NCBI RefSeq assembly: GCF_902459645.1
Contig: NZ_CABPSK010000001.1
Span: 930,001 to 994,000, forward strand
Direction: 5' to 3'
DNA: 64,000 bases
DNA from: Pandoraea pneumonica
GTDB lineage: Bacteria; Pseudomonadota; Gammaproteobacteria; Burkholderiales; Burkholderiaceae
The notes beneath the pieces were generated by a model. The model did no database searches, was not told the DNA's origin, and saw nothing but the letters and a program-made list of their open reading frames with translations. The position numbers and the translations under genes were made by a program. Positions 1-8,890 of this stretch are shown here, piece by piece. How positions within the stretch are numbered: position 1 is the stretch's first letter; each line of letters opens with the position of its first letter.

Positions 1-297
1 GTCAAACCGGTCAGCATCTTCCGGGCAATTGGACGCAGGCCTGTCCTCGCGGTCGGTAATTCGGATGGCGACAGAGAAATGATCGAGTACACCACGAGCG
101 GCGATGGCCCCTCGCTGGGCGTGCTGATCCATCACGACGACGGCGCGCGTGAATTCGCCTACGACCGCGCGTCAAAGACCGCGAAACTCGACAAAGCATG
201 GGATCAGGCCAAGCAGGCAGGGTGGGTCGTCGTGAGCATGCAAAAGGATTGGAAAACGATCTTTCCTTTCGAATCCGCCCCGGCACCGAATAAATGA
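1..297 (+). CDS. HAD-superfamily hydrolase, C-terminal part (cut by window start)
   Basis: The reading frame is open from base 1 and ends at a TGA at 295-297. The visible 98 residues contain LAVGNSDGDREM, which matches HAD motif IV (the GNSxxD metal-binding acidic loop) of phosphoserine-phosphatase-like hydrolases. The rest, with HHDDGAREFAYD, follows the usual C-terminal cap of exported HAD phosphatases. An internal ATG at 79 is not a credible start, because the motif lies upstream of it. The substrate cannot be inferred from this fragment. It could share a transcript with the sulfatase block 143 bases downstream, but nothing shows this. Confidence 0.75.
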   Translation, partial: VKPVSIFRAIGRRPVLAVGNSDGDREMIEYTTSGDGPSLGVLIHHDDGAREFAYDRASKTAKLDKAWDQAKQAGWVVVSMQKDWKTIFPFESAPAPNK

Positions 298-324
298 AGC
301 GCAATTCAGCCAGCCGATACAGGC

Positions 325-342
325 GTTGCCCGAAAGGGCAAC
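325..342. other. stem-loop with GAAA tetraloop
   Basis: GTTGCCC (325-331) and GGGCAAC (336-342) pair perfectly around GAAA, giving a 7-bp stem with a stable tetraloop in the gap between the HAD gene and the sulfatase-modifying gene. No U-tract follows, so it could be an mRNA-stabilising or processing element or a weak terminator. Confidence 0.4.
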
Positions 343-439
343 GTGGTTGCCCCTCCCACCAATTGCGCCACCCGGGTGATGAAAAGATGATGCATTCACC
401 GGGCTGTAGACACCGTCCGCCTTCACTTTGAGGTGCTGA

Positions 440-1714
440 ATGAAGCCCTATATCGACGCTAATCGCAGCGGGTCGACCTCCCGCAAGAAATCGTCACGTC
501 CGGCACCTTCGCCAAAGACGGTTGGCACACCAAAGGTTGGCGCCGAGCGAGGAACTCCCCCTCGTCGGAAGTTCATCGTGCTGGCGGCCGTCGTGATGGC
601 CGCCGCTGCCGTTACCGCAGGCACCGTCTGGAAAGTCCGCACGGCAGCCCCGGCAGTGCCCACGGTCGTGAGCGGCGACGGCGTGCGCGGGCCGATCGGC
701 ATGGTGCACGTCCCGGGCGGTCAGTTCCTCATGGGCAGCGACAGCCGTCTGGCGCAGGCCAATGAGCGTCCAGCACATCAGGTGCGCGTGCACGGCTTCT
801 GGATGGACACGCACCACGTCACGAATGCCGAGTTCCGCAAATTCGTCGAAGCGACGGGCTACGTCACGACGGCAGAACGCAAACCGGACTGGGAGACGCT
901 GCGCGTACAGCTCCCGCCGGGCACGCCGCGCCCGCCAGATAGTGCGATGGTGGCCGGTGGCATGGTGTTCGTGGGCACGTCGGCACCGGTGCCGTTGCAG
1001 GATTACTCGCGTTGGTGGCGCTATATGCCCGGCGCAGACTGGCAGCATCCGGGCGGCCCGCGCACGTCCATTGCCGGTAAAGACAATCACCCCGTCGTGC
1101 AAGTCTCGTACGAGGACGCACAGGCTTATGCCAAATGGGTCGGCAAACGCTTGCCGACCGAGGCGGAGTGGGAATTTGCCGCGCGCGGCGGGCTGGAGCA
1201 AGCCACCTACGCCTGGGGTGACCAGTTCACGCCCGACGGCAAGCAAATGGCCAACGTTTGGCAGGGCCAGCAAAACCGTCCGTTCCCCGTGGTCAGCCCG
1301 AAGGCCGGGGGCGCTGTCGATACGAGCCCGGTCGGTACGTTCCCGCCCAATGGCTACGGACTGTCCGATATGACCGGCAACGCTTGGCAGTGGGTCGCCG
1401 ACTGGTATCGCGCCGATCAATTCCGGCGGGAAGCCGGGCAAAAGCAGGCCATCGTCGATCCGGCCGGACCGCTCGCGTCGTGGGACCCGAGTGAGCCGGG
1501 CGTGCCCGTGGACGCCCCGAAGCGCGTGACGCGCGGCGGCTCCTTCCTTTGCAACGTCGACTACTGCCTGAGCTACCGGCCCAGCGCCCGGCGCGGTACC
1601 GATCCCTATAACAGCATGTCGCATCTGGGCTTCCGCCTCGTCATGGACGACGCGCAATGGGCCGCCGTGCGCCGCGGCACGGCAGTTGCCAGCCGCAGCG
1701 GTTCGGCGAATTAA
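440..1714 (+). CDS. Membrane-anchored formylglycine-generating (sulfatase-modifying) enzyme
   Basis: The 424-residue protein has a basic N-terminus, one membrane segment (about residues 43-65) and then an FGE-sulfatase domain (about 85-415). Family marks are the start IGMVHVPGGQFLMGS, HPVVQVSYEDAQAYAKW, LPTEAEWEFAARGG and the end HLGFRLV. Near the C-terminus RGGSFLC...YC supplies Cys371 and Cys376, which have the five-residue spacing of the catalytic pair of aerobic FGE. Known FGEs oxidise the Cys of a CxPxR-type sulfatase motif to formylglycine. The neighbouring gene encodes such a sulfatase, so it is the likely substrate. The anchor predicts a periplasmic catalytic domain. GAGG seven bases before the ATG supports the start. 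Confidence 0.9.
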   Translation: MKPYIDANRSGSTSRKKSSRPAPSPKTVGTPKVGAERGTPPRRKFIVLAAVVMAAAAVTAGTVWKVRTAAPAVPTVVSGDGVRGPIGMVHVPGGQFLMGSDSRLAQANERPAHQVRVHGFWMDTHHVTNAEFRKFVEATGYVTTAERKPDWETLRVQLPPGTPRPPDSAMVAGGMVFVGTSAPVPLQDYSRWWRYMPGADWQHPGGPRTSIAGKDNHPVVQVSYEDAQAYAKWVGKRLPTEAEWEFAARGGLEQATYAWGDQFTPDGKQMANVWQGQQNRPFPVVSPKAGGAVDTSPVGTFPPNGYGLSDMTGNAWQWVADWYRADQFRREAGQKQAIVDPAGPLASWDPSEPGVPVDAPKRVTRGGSFLCNVDYCLSYRPSARRGTDPYNSMSHLGFRLVMDDAQWAAVRRGTAVASRSGSAN

Positions 1715-1837
1715 GCGCGGTTATTAAGCGCAGTCATTTAGCGAAGTCAGCGCGAGAAGGGCAGACGGACGAACGAAAACGGGCAAGTCAGCACGTTCCG
1801 GCGGCCATTGGCCGCCACAACTCCTGTGGAGGCGGTA

Positions 1838-3619
1838 ATGATTCCAATGCGAAGCTTCAGTGGGTACGCGCGTATGCCGCGCGGCACACTGGCCATACTG
1901 GCGCTGGCAGTCGCAGTGCTGGCCGGGTGCGGAAAGTCGGATGAACAGAAAACCCAAGCGCCCCAAACGTCGGCCGCGCCAGCCCCTGCTGCCGCGCCCG
2001 ATACCTCGGCAAACGCCAATGCGACACCGGCTCAGCCGCCAGCAGAATCGAATACGCCTGTAGCGGCAGGGCAGACATCCGGGGCAGGCGCCTCGACCAC
2101 CACGGCCAGCAACAACGGCGCGAAACCCAACATTCTGGTGATCTTCGGCGACGATATCGGCCAGACGAACATCAGCGCGTACAGCATGGGGCTGGTGGGG
2201 TACCGGACGCCGAACATCGACCGGATCGCCCGCGAAGGGATGATGTTCACGGACTACTACGCCGAAAACAGCTGTACGGCGGGCCGTTCGTCGTTCATTA
2301 CGGGCCAGTCGCCGCTGCGCACCGGTTTGTCGAAAGTCGGCGTGCCGGGCGCCCCTGTCGGCTTACAGGATCGTGACGTGACCATGGCGCAGGTGCTCAA
2401 GTCCATGGGCTATGCGACCGGGCAATTCGGTAAGAACCACCTTGGCGATCGCGACGAATACCTGCCGACCAAACACGGCTTCGACGAGTTCTTCGGCAAC
2501 CTGTATCACCTGAACGCCGAAGAAGAGCCGCAGCGTCCGTATTGGCCGAAAGACAAGAACGATCCGATGGTCAAGGCGATGACGCCGCGAGGCGTGCTGC
2601 ACAGCACGGCCGACGGCAAGATCGAAGACACCGGCCCGCTCACGACCAAGCGCATGGAGACCATCGACGACGAGACGACGGCCGCAGCACAAAACTTCAT
2701 CACGAAGCAAGTGCAGGCGAACAAGCCGTTCTTCGTCTGGATGAACACCACGCGTATGCACATGTACACGCACGTGCGCGACTCGATGAAGGGGCAAAGC
2801 GGCATGCCCGGCAACGAGTACGCCGACGGGATGCTCGAGCACGACGGCGACGTCGGCAAGCTACTCAAGACGCTCGACGACCTGAAGATTGCCGACAACA
2901 CCATCGTGGTGTACACGACCGACAACGGTCCGAACCAGTTCTCCTGGCCCGATGCGGCGACGACACCGTTCCGCAGCGAAAAGGACTCGAACTGGGAAGG
3001 CGCGTTCCGCGTGCCTGCGATCGTGCGTTGGCCGGGCAAGATCAAGCCGGGTACGGTCAGCAACGAGATGTTCTCTGGTCTCGACTGGTTCCCAACGCTA
3101 GTGGCGGCTGCCGGTGACACGGGCATCAAGGACAAGCTGCTCAAGGGATCGTCGGTGGGCAGCACGACGTTCAAGGTCCATTTGGACGGCTACAACCAGT
3201 TGCCGTATCTCACGGGCCAGACGAACAAGGGCGCGCGTGACGAGTTCTACTACTTCAACGACGACGGCGTGCTCGTGGCGATGCGCTTCGGTGACTGGAA
3301 GCTCGTCTATTGCGAGATGAAAGCCCCGGGCGGGTTCGCTGTCTGGCAGGAGCCGTTCACCTGCCTGCGCGTGCCGAAGCTCTTCAACCTGCGAATGGAC
3401 CCGTACGAGCGCGCCGACGTCGTCTCTAATCAGTACGACGATTGGCTCACGAAGAACGACTATCTGGCGTTCCTCGGCACCGCCAAGGCCAGCGCGTTCC
3501 TGCAAACGTTCGTCGACTATCCGCCGAGCCAGCGCCCGGCCAGCTTCAGCATCGATCAGGTGCGTGAACAGGTCGACAAGCAAATCGCAGCAGCGACGGC
3601 CAAGAAGGCATCGAAATAA
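1838..3619 (+). CDS. Arylsulfatase, predicted lipoprotein
   Basis: This is an alkaline-phosphatase-fold sulfatase. I chose ATG 1838 over 1808 because GGAGG lies at 1828-1832 and the protein then opens with a clean lipoprotein signal, LAVLAGC, with lipidated Cys31. An Ala/Pro/Thr-rich linker (about 32-100) leads into ILVIFGDDIGQTN (metal-binding Asp pair). The activation motif SCTAGRSSFITGQ follows, with Cys146 as the residue converted to formylglycine. Later marks are GKNHLGD and VYTTDNGPN. It is a Cys-type enzyme and so needs the FGE encoded 124 bases upstream. The substrate is unknown. A 13-bp hairpin follows the stop codon. Confidence 0.9.
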   Translation: MIPMRSFSGYARMPRGTLAILALAVAVLAGCGKSDEQKTQAPQTSAAPAPAAAPDTSANANATPAQPPAESNTPVAAGQTSGAGASTTTASNNGAKPNILVIFGDDIGQTNISAYSMGLVGYRTPNIDRIAREGMMFTDYYAENSCTAGRSSFITGQSPLRTGLSKVGVPGAPVGLQDRDVTMAQVLKSMGYATGQFGKNHLGDRDEYLPTKHGFDEFFGNLYHLNAEEEPQRPYWPKDKNDPMVKAMTPRGVLHSTADGKIEDTGPLTTKRMETIDDETTAAAQNFITKQVQANKPFFVWMNTTRMHMYTHVRDSMKGQSGMPGNEYADGMLEHDGDVGKLLKTLDDLKIADNTIVVYTTDNGPNQFSWPDAATTPFRSEKDSNWEGAFRVPAIVRWPGKIKPGTVSNEMFSGLDWFPTLVAAAGDTGIKDKLLKGSSVGSTTFKVHLDGYNQLPYLTGQTNKGARDEFYYFNDDGVLVAMRFGDWKLVYCEMKAPGGFAVWQEPFTCLRVPKLFNLRMDPYERADVVSNQYDDWLTKNDYLAFLGTAKASAFLQTFVDYPPSQRPASFSIDQVREQVDKQIAAATAKKASK

Positions 3620-3650
3620 CGTAGCGCAACGCATCACGTCGTAGTTCCCG

Positions 3651-3681
3651 GGCGGACGGCCGATTGTTTCGGTCGTCCGCC
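3651..3681 (+). terminator. 13-bp stem-loop between sulfatase and SpeE-like gene
   Basis: GGCGGACGGCCGA (3651-3663) pairs with TCGGTCGTCCGCC (3669-3681), with one G-U pair and the loop TTGTT. No U-run follows. It ends 20 bases before the next start codon, so it may attenuate, process or protect the polycistronic message rather than end it. Confidence 0.4.
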
Positions 3682-3700
3682 GCTCTACCAAGGCAGACCT

Positions 3701-6331
3701 ATGCGAAGCACCCCGGCAGTTCCTTCATTGCCTACGCCGTCCAAAGCGGCATCGAAGACGGTTGTGCGCGCACAAGAGAATGCTGGGCGCCAAGCCGCAT
3801 TCGTCGCCGCGACGTTGCTGTTCATGTCCGGCGCGGCGGGACTGATCTATCAAATTGTCTGGATTCGACAACTCTCCCTCGTCGTTGGCGTCGATGTGCA
3901 TGCCGTCGCGCTCGTCGTGGGGGCGTTCTTCGGCGGATTGGCGCTGGGCGGGTGGTACTTCGGCCGCGTGGCCGACCGGTTGCCGAACCCGCTGCGGCTA
4001 TACGCGCAACTCGAATGCGCGGTTCTGCTGCTCGGCGTGGCAGCGACGTTTGCGCTCCCCTATGCCGCCGCACCCTTTGCCTGGATGGACGCTCACCTTG
4101 GCGCGCTCGCGTGGGGGCTCCCGCTCGCGCTGGTGATCGTCCCGGCGATCGGCATGGGCGGCACCTTGCCGGTCATCATGCGGTTGGTGGCGTCGCCCTC
4201 GGACGGGGTTGGACGCGCTGGCGGGCGGTGCTATTCGGCGAATACTGTCGGCGCTATCGTCGGTACGCTGCTCGTGGGGTTCGTCCTGATTCCTTCGCTG
4301 GGCATGACCGGCAGCGCGCTGGTGGCGGGCGGGCTGAATGGCCTGGCCGCGTTGCTGGCTTGGCGACTGGCGCCTCGCGTTGCTCCCCGATTTGCCGGGG
4401 AGAGCGCCCAGCCGGAAATGCCGAACACGCTCACTCAGGACGGCACCGCCGTGAGTCAGGCACGGCTCGCGCTCGCGCTGTATGCCGTCGCGGGTGGTAT
4501 CGCGTTGGGTTATGAAGTCGTCTGGTCGCAGAGCATCGTGCAGTTCATGAGCACGCGTACCTTCGCGTTTTCGGTAGTGCTTGCGACCTATCTCGCGGGT
4601 TTGGCCATCGGCAGCGCCGTTGCGGCGCGCTATGCCGACCGCGTACGAGATCCGTGGAGCGCGTTCGGTGCGCTCGTGAGCGCCGCCGGGCTCGTGGCAT
4701 TGCTCGAGACGGTGCTGCTCGGCGGGTGGCTGATTCGCACACAACTGGCGCTTCAATCGTGGGTGCTGGCAGAAACGTCGCAGACCTCATGGGCCATGTA
4801 TGCGAGCTTCGCGCTTGCTGCCGTCTGCATCGTCTTCGTACCGACGTTGCTGCTGGGTTCGGCTTTTCCGTTCGTTCTGCGGATCGGTGTCGACCGTTCC
4901 CGTGTGGGGACCGATGTCGGGCGCGTCGTCGCGTGGAACACCCTTGGCGGCATCGCCGGCTCGGCGCTGGCCGGGTTCGTACTGGTGCCCTCGATCGGGC
5001 TGGTGCGCACGCTCGCGGTGTTGGCCGGGGGCGCATGTGTCATCGGCATGCTAGCCGTGTGGCGGGGCCAAGGCACGCGCACGCGTTCGCGCTGGGTGGT
5101 GCCCGCGCTCACCGCTGCGGTCGTAGTGGCGTCCCTGGGAGCGTCGCCCGATCGCTTCGCCTCACTGTTGACCCAGTCGCGCGGCGGCGACGCCGTGTTC
5201 TATGAGGAAGGCCGAGGGGCCACGGTGGCCGTCCTCGAACAACGCTCGTCGTCGAACACCTTCCGCCGCCTCTATATTCAGGGCGTGTCCAACTCGGGCG
5301 ACGCCATGACGTCGCTTCGCTACATGCGATTGCAGACACTGCTCCCGCTGATTGTGCACAACGGCGAGCCGAAGTCTGCGCTGGTGATCGGACTTGGCAC
5401 GGGCATCACGGCAGGCGCCATGTTGGCTTACCCGGGCCTTCAATACCGGGTTGTCGCAGAGTTGCTACCCGCGGTGGCGAGGGCCGCGCCGAACTTCTCG
5501 GGCAATTTCGACGTCGCGTCCAATAAGCGCGTCGACATTCGACTGCGCGACGGCCGCCGTGAGTTGCTGCAAAGCCAGCAGACCTATGACCTGATCACGC
5601 TGGAGCCGCCGCCGCCGTCCGCCGCGGGCGTCGCAAGCCTCTACTCGACGGACTTCTACCGTCTGGCGGCCAAGCGACTCCAACCTGGCGGTCTGGTCGC
5701 GCAATGGTTGCCGCTGCCCACGCAGAACGACGAAGACACGCGATCGCTCGTGCGCAGCTTCCTCGATGTGTTCCCTTATGCCTCGCTGTGGACCACCGAA
5801 TTGCATGAAACCATGCTGATCGGCTCTCTCACGCCGTTGGATCTCGACGTGCAGCGCATACAGCGCCGCTTTGCCGAGCCGAAGACGCGCGAGGCGCTTC
5901 AGGCGGTTGGCGTGCGCTCTGCCGAGGCCTTGCTCGCCACGTGGGTGACCGACCGCGCAGGGCTGGAATGGTACGCGGCCGATGCGCTGCCGGTCACTGA
6001 CGACCGTCCCCGCATCGAATACGCCGGATGGGTGAAACGCGACGCCTTCCCGAAGACGCTCACCAACCTGATGGCGCTCCAGAACGACCCGCCGTTGCGC
6101 GGCGCGGATGACGCGATGTGGCGCAGCATCCGGAGCGAGCGGGAAGTGCTGCATACGTTCTACCGCGCGGGCCTCGACGCCTACCGGGGTGATCGCCAGG
6201 CATGGGCGGAGCATATCGCCGCAGCAGTCGGCGCCGATCCTGACAATCCGTATTACGCGTGGTTCATCGGCCGATCGGCAACGCGCCAGACTGAACCGCA
6301 GGCGGCTTCTTCGAAGAGAACCGGCACATGA
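3701..6331 (+). CDS. Fused MFS-like membrane domain / spermidine-synthase-like protein
   Basis: The 876-residue protein has two halves. Residues about 25-475 are a dozen or more hydrophobic segments with glycine-rich turns (GLIYQIVWIRQL, FFGGLALGGWYFGR, repeated in the second half as LGYEVVWSQSIVQF and YLAGLAIGS), an internally duplicated membrane domain. From about residue 490 comes a Rossmann methyltransferase fold of spermidine-synthase type, with SALVIGLGTGITAG as nucleotide loop and LQPGGLVAQWLPL near the end. Proteins with this fusion are common in bacteria, and most are not proven aminopropyltransferases. The canonical acidic DxGDG-type catalytic segment is not obvious, so polyamine synthesis should not be assumed. 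It overlaps moxR by four bases (ATGA). Confidence 0.75.
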   Translation: MRSTPAVPSLPTPSKAASKTVVRAQENAGRQAAFVAATLLFMSGAAGLIYQIVWIRQLSLVVGVDVHAVALVVGAFFGGLALGGWYFGRVADRLPNPLRLYAQLECAVLLLGVAATFALPYAAAPFAWMDAHLGALAWGLPLALVIVPAIGMGGTLPVIMRLVASPSDGVGRAGGRCYSANTVGAIVGTLLVGFVLIPSLGMTGSALVAGGLNGLAALLAWRLAPRVAPRFAGESAQPEMPNTLTQDGTAVSQARLALALYAVAGGIALGYEVVWSQSIVQFMSTRTFAFSVVLATYLAGLAIGSAVAARYADRVRDPWSAFGALVSAAGLVALLETVLLGGWLIRTQLALQSWVLAETSQTSWAMYASFALAAVCIVFVPTLLLGSAFPFVLRIGVDRSRVGTDVGRVVAWNTLGGIAGSALAGFVLVPSIGLVRTLAVLAGGACVIGMLAVWRGQGTRTRSRWVVPALTAAVVVASLGASPDRFASLLTQSRGGDAVFYEEGRGATVAVLEQRSSSNTFRRLYIQGVSNSGDAMTSLRYMRLQTLLPLIVHNGEPKSALVIGLGTGITAGAMLAYPGLQYRVVAELLPAVARAAPNFSGNFDVASNKRVDIRLRDGRRELLQSQQTYDLITLEPPPPSAAGVASLYSTDFYRLAAKRLQPGGLVAQWLPLPTQNDEDTRSLVRSFLDVFPYASLWTTELHETMLIGSLTPLDLDVQRIQRRFAEPKTREALQAVGVRSAEALLATWVTDRAGLEWYAADALPVTDDRPRIEYAGWVKRDAFPKTLTNLMALQNDPPLRGADDAMWRSIRSEREVLHTFYRAGLDAYRGDRQAWAEHIAAAVGADPDNPYYAWFIGRSATRQTEPQAASSKRTGT

Positions 6332-7296
6332 GCTATCACGACGACGTTCTTGCCCTTCAACAAGCGATGGGCGAAGCCATCGTCGGGCAGCAGACCATGA
6401 TCGAACGGCTGCTGCTGGGCATGCTCGCCAACGGTCACTTGCTGGTCGAAGGCTTGCCCGGACTGGCGAAGACACGCGCGATCAAGGTGCTGGCGCGGCA
6501 TCTCGACGCGCGGTTGTCGCGTATTCAGTTCACGCCGGACTTGCTGCCCTCGGACATTACCGGCTCGGAGGTCTATTTCTCTGAGGGCGGCAAAGGCGAG
6601 TTCCGGTTTCAGGCTGGGCCGATCTTCGCCAATCTTGTGCTGGCCGACGAGGTCAATCGTTCACCGGCCAAGGTACAGGCCGCTTTGCTCGAAGCGATGG
6701 AGGAACGGCAGGTCACCGTGGGCGGCGTTACGCACAAGCTCGATCCGCTGTTTCTGGTCATGGCGACACAGAACCCGATCGAGCAGGAAGGCACCTATCC
6801 GTTGCCCGAAGCACAGATGGACCGCTTTCTGATGCACGTCAGCGTGAGCTATCCGGCGCAAGAAGCCGAGCAGGCCATCGTGCGCCTGGCTCGCTCTGAA
6901 GAAGGCGAGACGCCAGCGACGGCAAATGTCTTGCGGCTCGCCCCGGCGGTCATTCTGGGGGCACGCGCAGAAATTCATGAGGTACATGTCAGCGACCCGG
7001 TCGAGCGCTATCTGGTCGCGCTGGTTCAGGCAACACGCGTCGCCAGCACGCTCGACGACGAACTGGGCCGGTGGATTCAGGTGGGGGTCAGCCCGCGCGG
7101 GGCCATCGGACTCGACAAGGTGGCGCGCGCCTATGCGTGGCTGAAAGGCCGCGACTATGTGACACCCGAAGACGTACAAGCGATCGTGCACGACGTATTC
7201 CGTCACCGCGTCATTCTCTCGTACGAAGCCCACGCGGCAGGCGTCGACGCCGACACCGCGATCGACCGGCTCGTCGAGCGGGTTGCGGTCGCCTGA
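6328..7296 (+). CDS. MoxR-family AAA+ ATPase
   Basis: The 322-residue AAA+ protein has the Walker A variant GLPGLAKTRA (about residues 46-55), Walker B LVLADEVNRSP and sensor 1 MATQNPIEQEGTYPLPEAQMDRF, all typical of the MoxR group. The C-terminal lid includes GVSPRGAIGLDKVARAYAW. MoxR ATPases act as chaperones working with von Willebrand A proteins and DUF58 partners, and here all those partners follow in one run. The start overlaps the upstream stop by four bases, showing translational coupling. Confidence 0.93.
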   Translation: MSYHDDVLALQQAMGEAIVGQQTMIERLLLGMLANGHLLVEGLPGLAKTRAIKVLARHLDARLSRIQFTPDLLPSDITGSEVYFSEGGKGEFRFQAGPIFANLVLADEVNRSPAKVQAALLEAMEERQVTVGGVTHKLDPLFLVMATQNPIEQEGTYPLPEAQMDRFLMHVSVSYPAQEAEQAIVRLARSEEGETPATANVLRLAPAVILGARAEIHEVHVSDPVERYLVALVQATRVASTLDDELGRWIQVGVSPRGAIGLDKVARAYAWLKGRDYVTPEDVQAIVHDVFRHRVILSYEAHAAGVDADTAIDRLVERVAVA

Positions 7297-7310
7297 TACG
7301 GCACGCCGAT

Positions 7311-8300
7311 ATGACCACGGACCCGACCTCGGATAACGCACTGCCGGGCGTAAGCATCGACATGGCGGCACTGGCTGCGCTGGAAGGCGCCGCGCGCGAT
7401 TTCCACTTTCAGCCGGGCCAGCCGGTGCATAGCGTATTGGCGGGGCGGCATGGTTCGCGCGTGCGGGGCCGGGGGCTGGCTTTCGAGGAACTACGCCGAT
7501 ACGTGGCGGGCGACGACATCCGCAGCATGGATTGGCGTGTGACTGCACGAACCGGTAAGCCCTACGTGCGGGTGTACACCGAGGAAAAGGACCGGCCGGT
7601 GGTGCTCGTGGTCGATCAACGTATCAATATGTTCTTCGGCAGCCGCCGCGCCATGAAGTCGGTCACCGCAGCCGAAGCCGCAGCGTTAGCCGCCTGGCGG
7701 GTGCTGGCGGACGGCGATCGCGTCGGGGGCGTCGTTTTCGGCGACACGGCGATCGATACCTTCCCCCCGAAACGCAGCCGTGCTGCCGTCGAACAGCTGC
7801 TCGGCGGCGTGGCCCGGCACAATGCCGCGTTGCGCGCCGATATGCCCGCGCGGCGTTCGGCCGGGCAACTGAATCTGGCGCTTGAGCGATGCGCACGCAT
7901 GGTGACGCACGACAGTCTTGTCATCGTCATTAGCGATTTCGATGGCCATGACAAGACCACACGAGAGCGCCTGCTCGGCATCGCCGCACGCAACGACGTG
8001 CTCACGGTGCTGGTGCACGACCCGTTTCTTAGCGCACTGCCCACGTCGGGCAATCTCGTCGTGAGCGATGGGGAATTGCAAGTGGAGCTCAGCTTCGGCA
8101 AAACCTCGCTCAGACACAGCATCGCCGACTTCTTTACCGCGCACGGCAAACATCTGGTGGATTGGCACGAGGCAATCGGCGTGCCGATGCTGCCCCTCTC
8201 GGCGGCGGAAGATACGACGGCACAAGTGCGGCGCTTGCTGGGCGGGCCGCCCGCCTACGGCAATGGCTTTCGGCGGGCTAAGGCCGGGGCAGGGCGATGA
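7311..8300 (+). CDS. DUF58 domain protein of the MoxR/Bat module
   Basis: The 329-residue protein has the DUF58 signature GRGLAFEELRRYVAGDDIR...DWRVTARTGKPYVR, followed by a VWA-like Rossmann region (VVLVVDQRINMFFGS, LVIVISDFDGHD). I chose ATG 7311, 14 bases after the moxR stop; the frame is open much further upstream, but that stretch is the antisense-like shadow of moxR. DUF58 proteins sit between MoxR and the VWA proteins in aerotolerance operons and are thought to assemble with them at the membrane. The next gene overlaps by four bases. Confidence 0.9.
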   Translation: MTTDPTSDNALPGVSIDMAALAALEGAARDFHFQPGQPVHSVLAGRHGSRVRGRGLAFEELRRYVAGDDIRSMDWRVTARTGKPYVRVYTEEKDRPVVLVVDQRINMFFGSRRAMKSVTAAEAAALAAWRVLADGDRVGGVVFGDTAIDTFPPKRSRAAVEQLLGGVARHNAALRADMPARRSAGQLNLALERCARMVTHDSLVIVISDFDGHDKTTRERLLGIAARNDVLTVLVHDPFLSALPTSGNLVVSDGELQVELSFGKTSLRHSIADFFTAHGKHLVDWHEAIGVPMLPLSAAEDTTAQVRRLLGGPPAYGNGFRRAKAGAGR

Positions 8301-8890
8301 CGGCGGCAACGGCGATAGCGGCAGTCGCGTCTGGCGCGTCGTCCGCCCCGGGCGCCACCGACATGCCGACGCTGGGCGCGCTGGCCGATGTCGTGACCCC
8401 GCCCGCGCCCTCGTGGGCACCGCAAACGATCGGCTGGCCGATCGCGGCGGTGTTGGTGGCCATTGGGTTGATTTGGTTCGCGTGGCGAACATGGCGGCGC
8501 TATCGTGCCAACCGGTATCGCCGAGAGGCCTTGGCGCAGTTACAGCAGTGGGCTGCTGCGCTGGGCATGCCGAAACCGAACGTCGCGGCGGATGCTGGGA
8601 CCGCGCAACGCGCGCGAGCATTGCGTGAAATTGCGGCGCTGCTCAAGCGGGTAGCCCTGAGCGCATGGCCGCGCGAGGCGGTCGCCAGCCTGACGGGTAA
8701 TAAGTGGGCGGCCTTCTTACGGGCAAGTCATGACAACCGGGGCAGCGCGGCCGACACGATCGCGGCGCTGGTGACCCGTGCCGAATATCAGTCCGACGAA
8801 TCGCTGTGCCGCGAGTGGGATACCACACGCGCGACGACGCTAATCAAAGCCTGCCGCGACTGGATCGAGCGCCATCATGTTCCAGTTTGA
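8297..8890 (+). CDS. DUF4381 domain membrane protein
   Basis: The 197-residue protein begins with an Ala/Pro-rich N-terminus. It has one membrane segment (IGWPIAAVLVAIGLIWFAW, about residues 44-62), then a cytoplasmic helical domain with RYRREALAQLQQW, LREIAALLKRVALSAWPREAVASLTG and KWAAFL. This layout is that of DUF4381 proteins, which stand between DUF58 and BatA genes in MoxR operons. Biochemical function is unknown. It overlaps both neighbours, by 4 bases upstream and 14 bases downstream. Confidence 0.8.
   Translation: MTAATAIAAVASGASSAPGATDMPTLGALADVVTPPAPSWAPQTIGWPIAAVLVAIGLIWFAWRTWRRYRANRYRREALAQLQQWAAALGMPKPNVAADAGTAQRARALREIAALLKRVALSAWPREAVASLTGNKWAAFLRASHDNRGSAADTIAALVTRAEYQSDESLCREWDTTRATTLIKACRDWIERHHVPV

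Noticed and set aside
3701-6331. True spermidine synthase
   Set aside because: The Rossmann domain is present, but the catalytic acidic segment is not evident and the large membrane domain is atypical. Only a spermidine-synthase-like call is supported.
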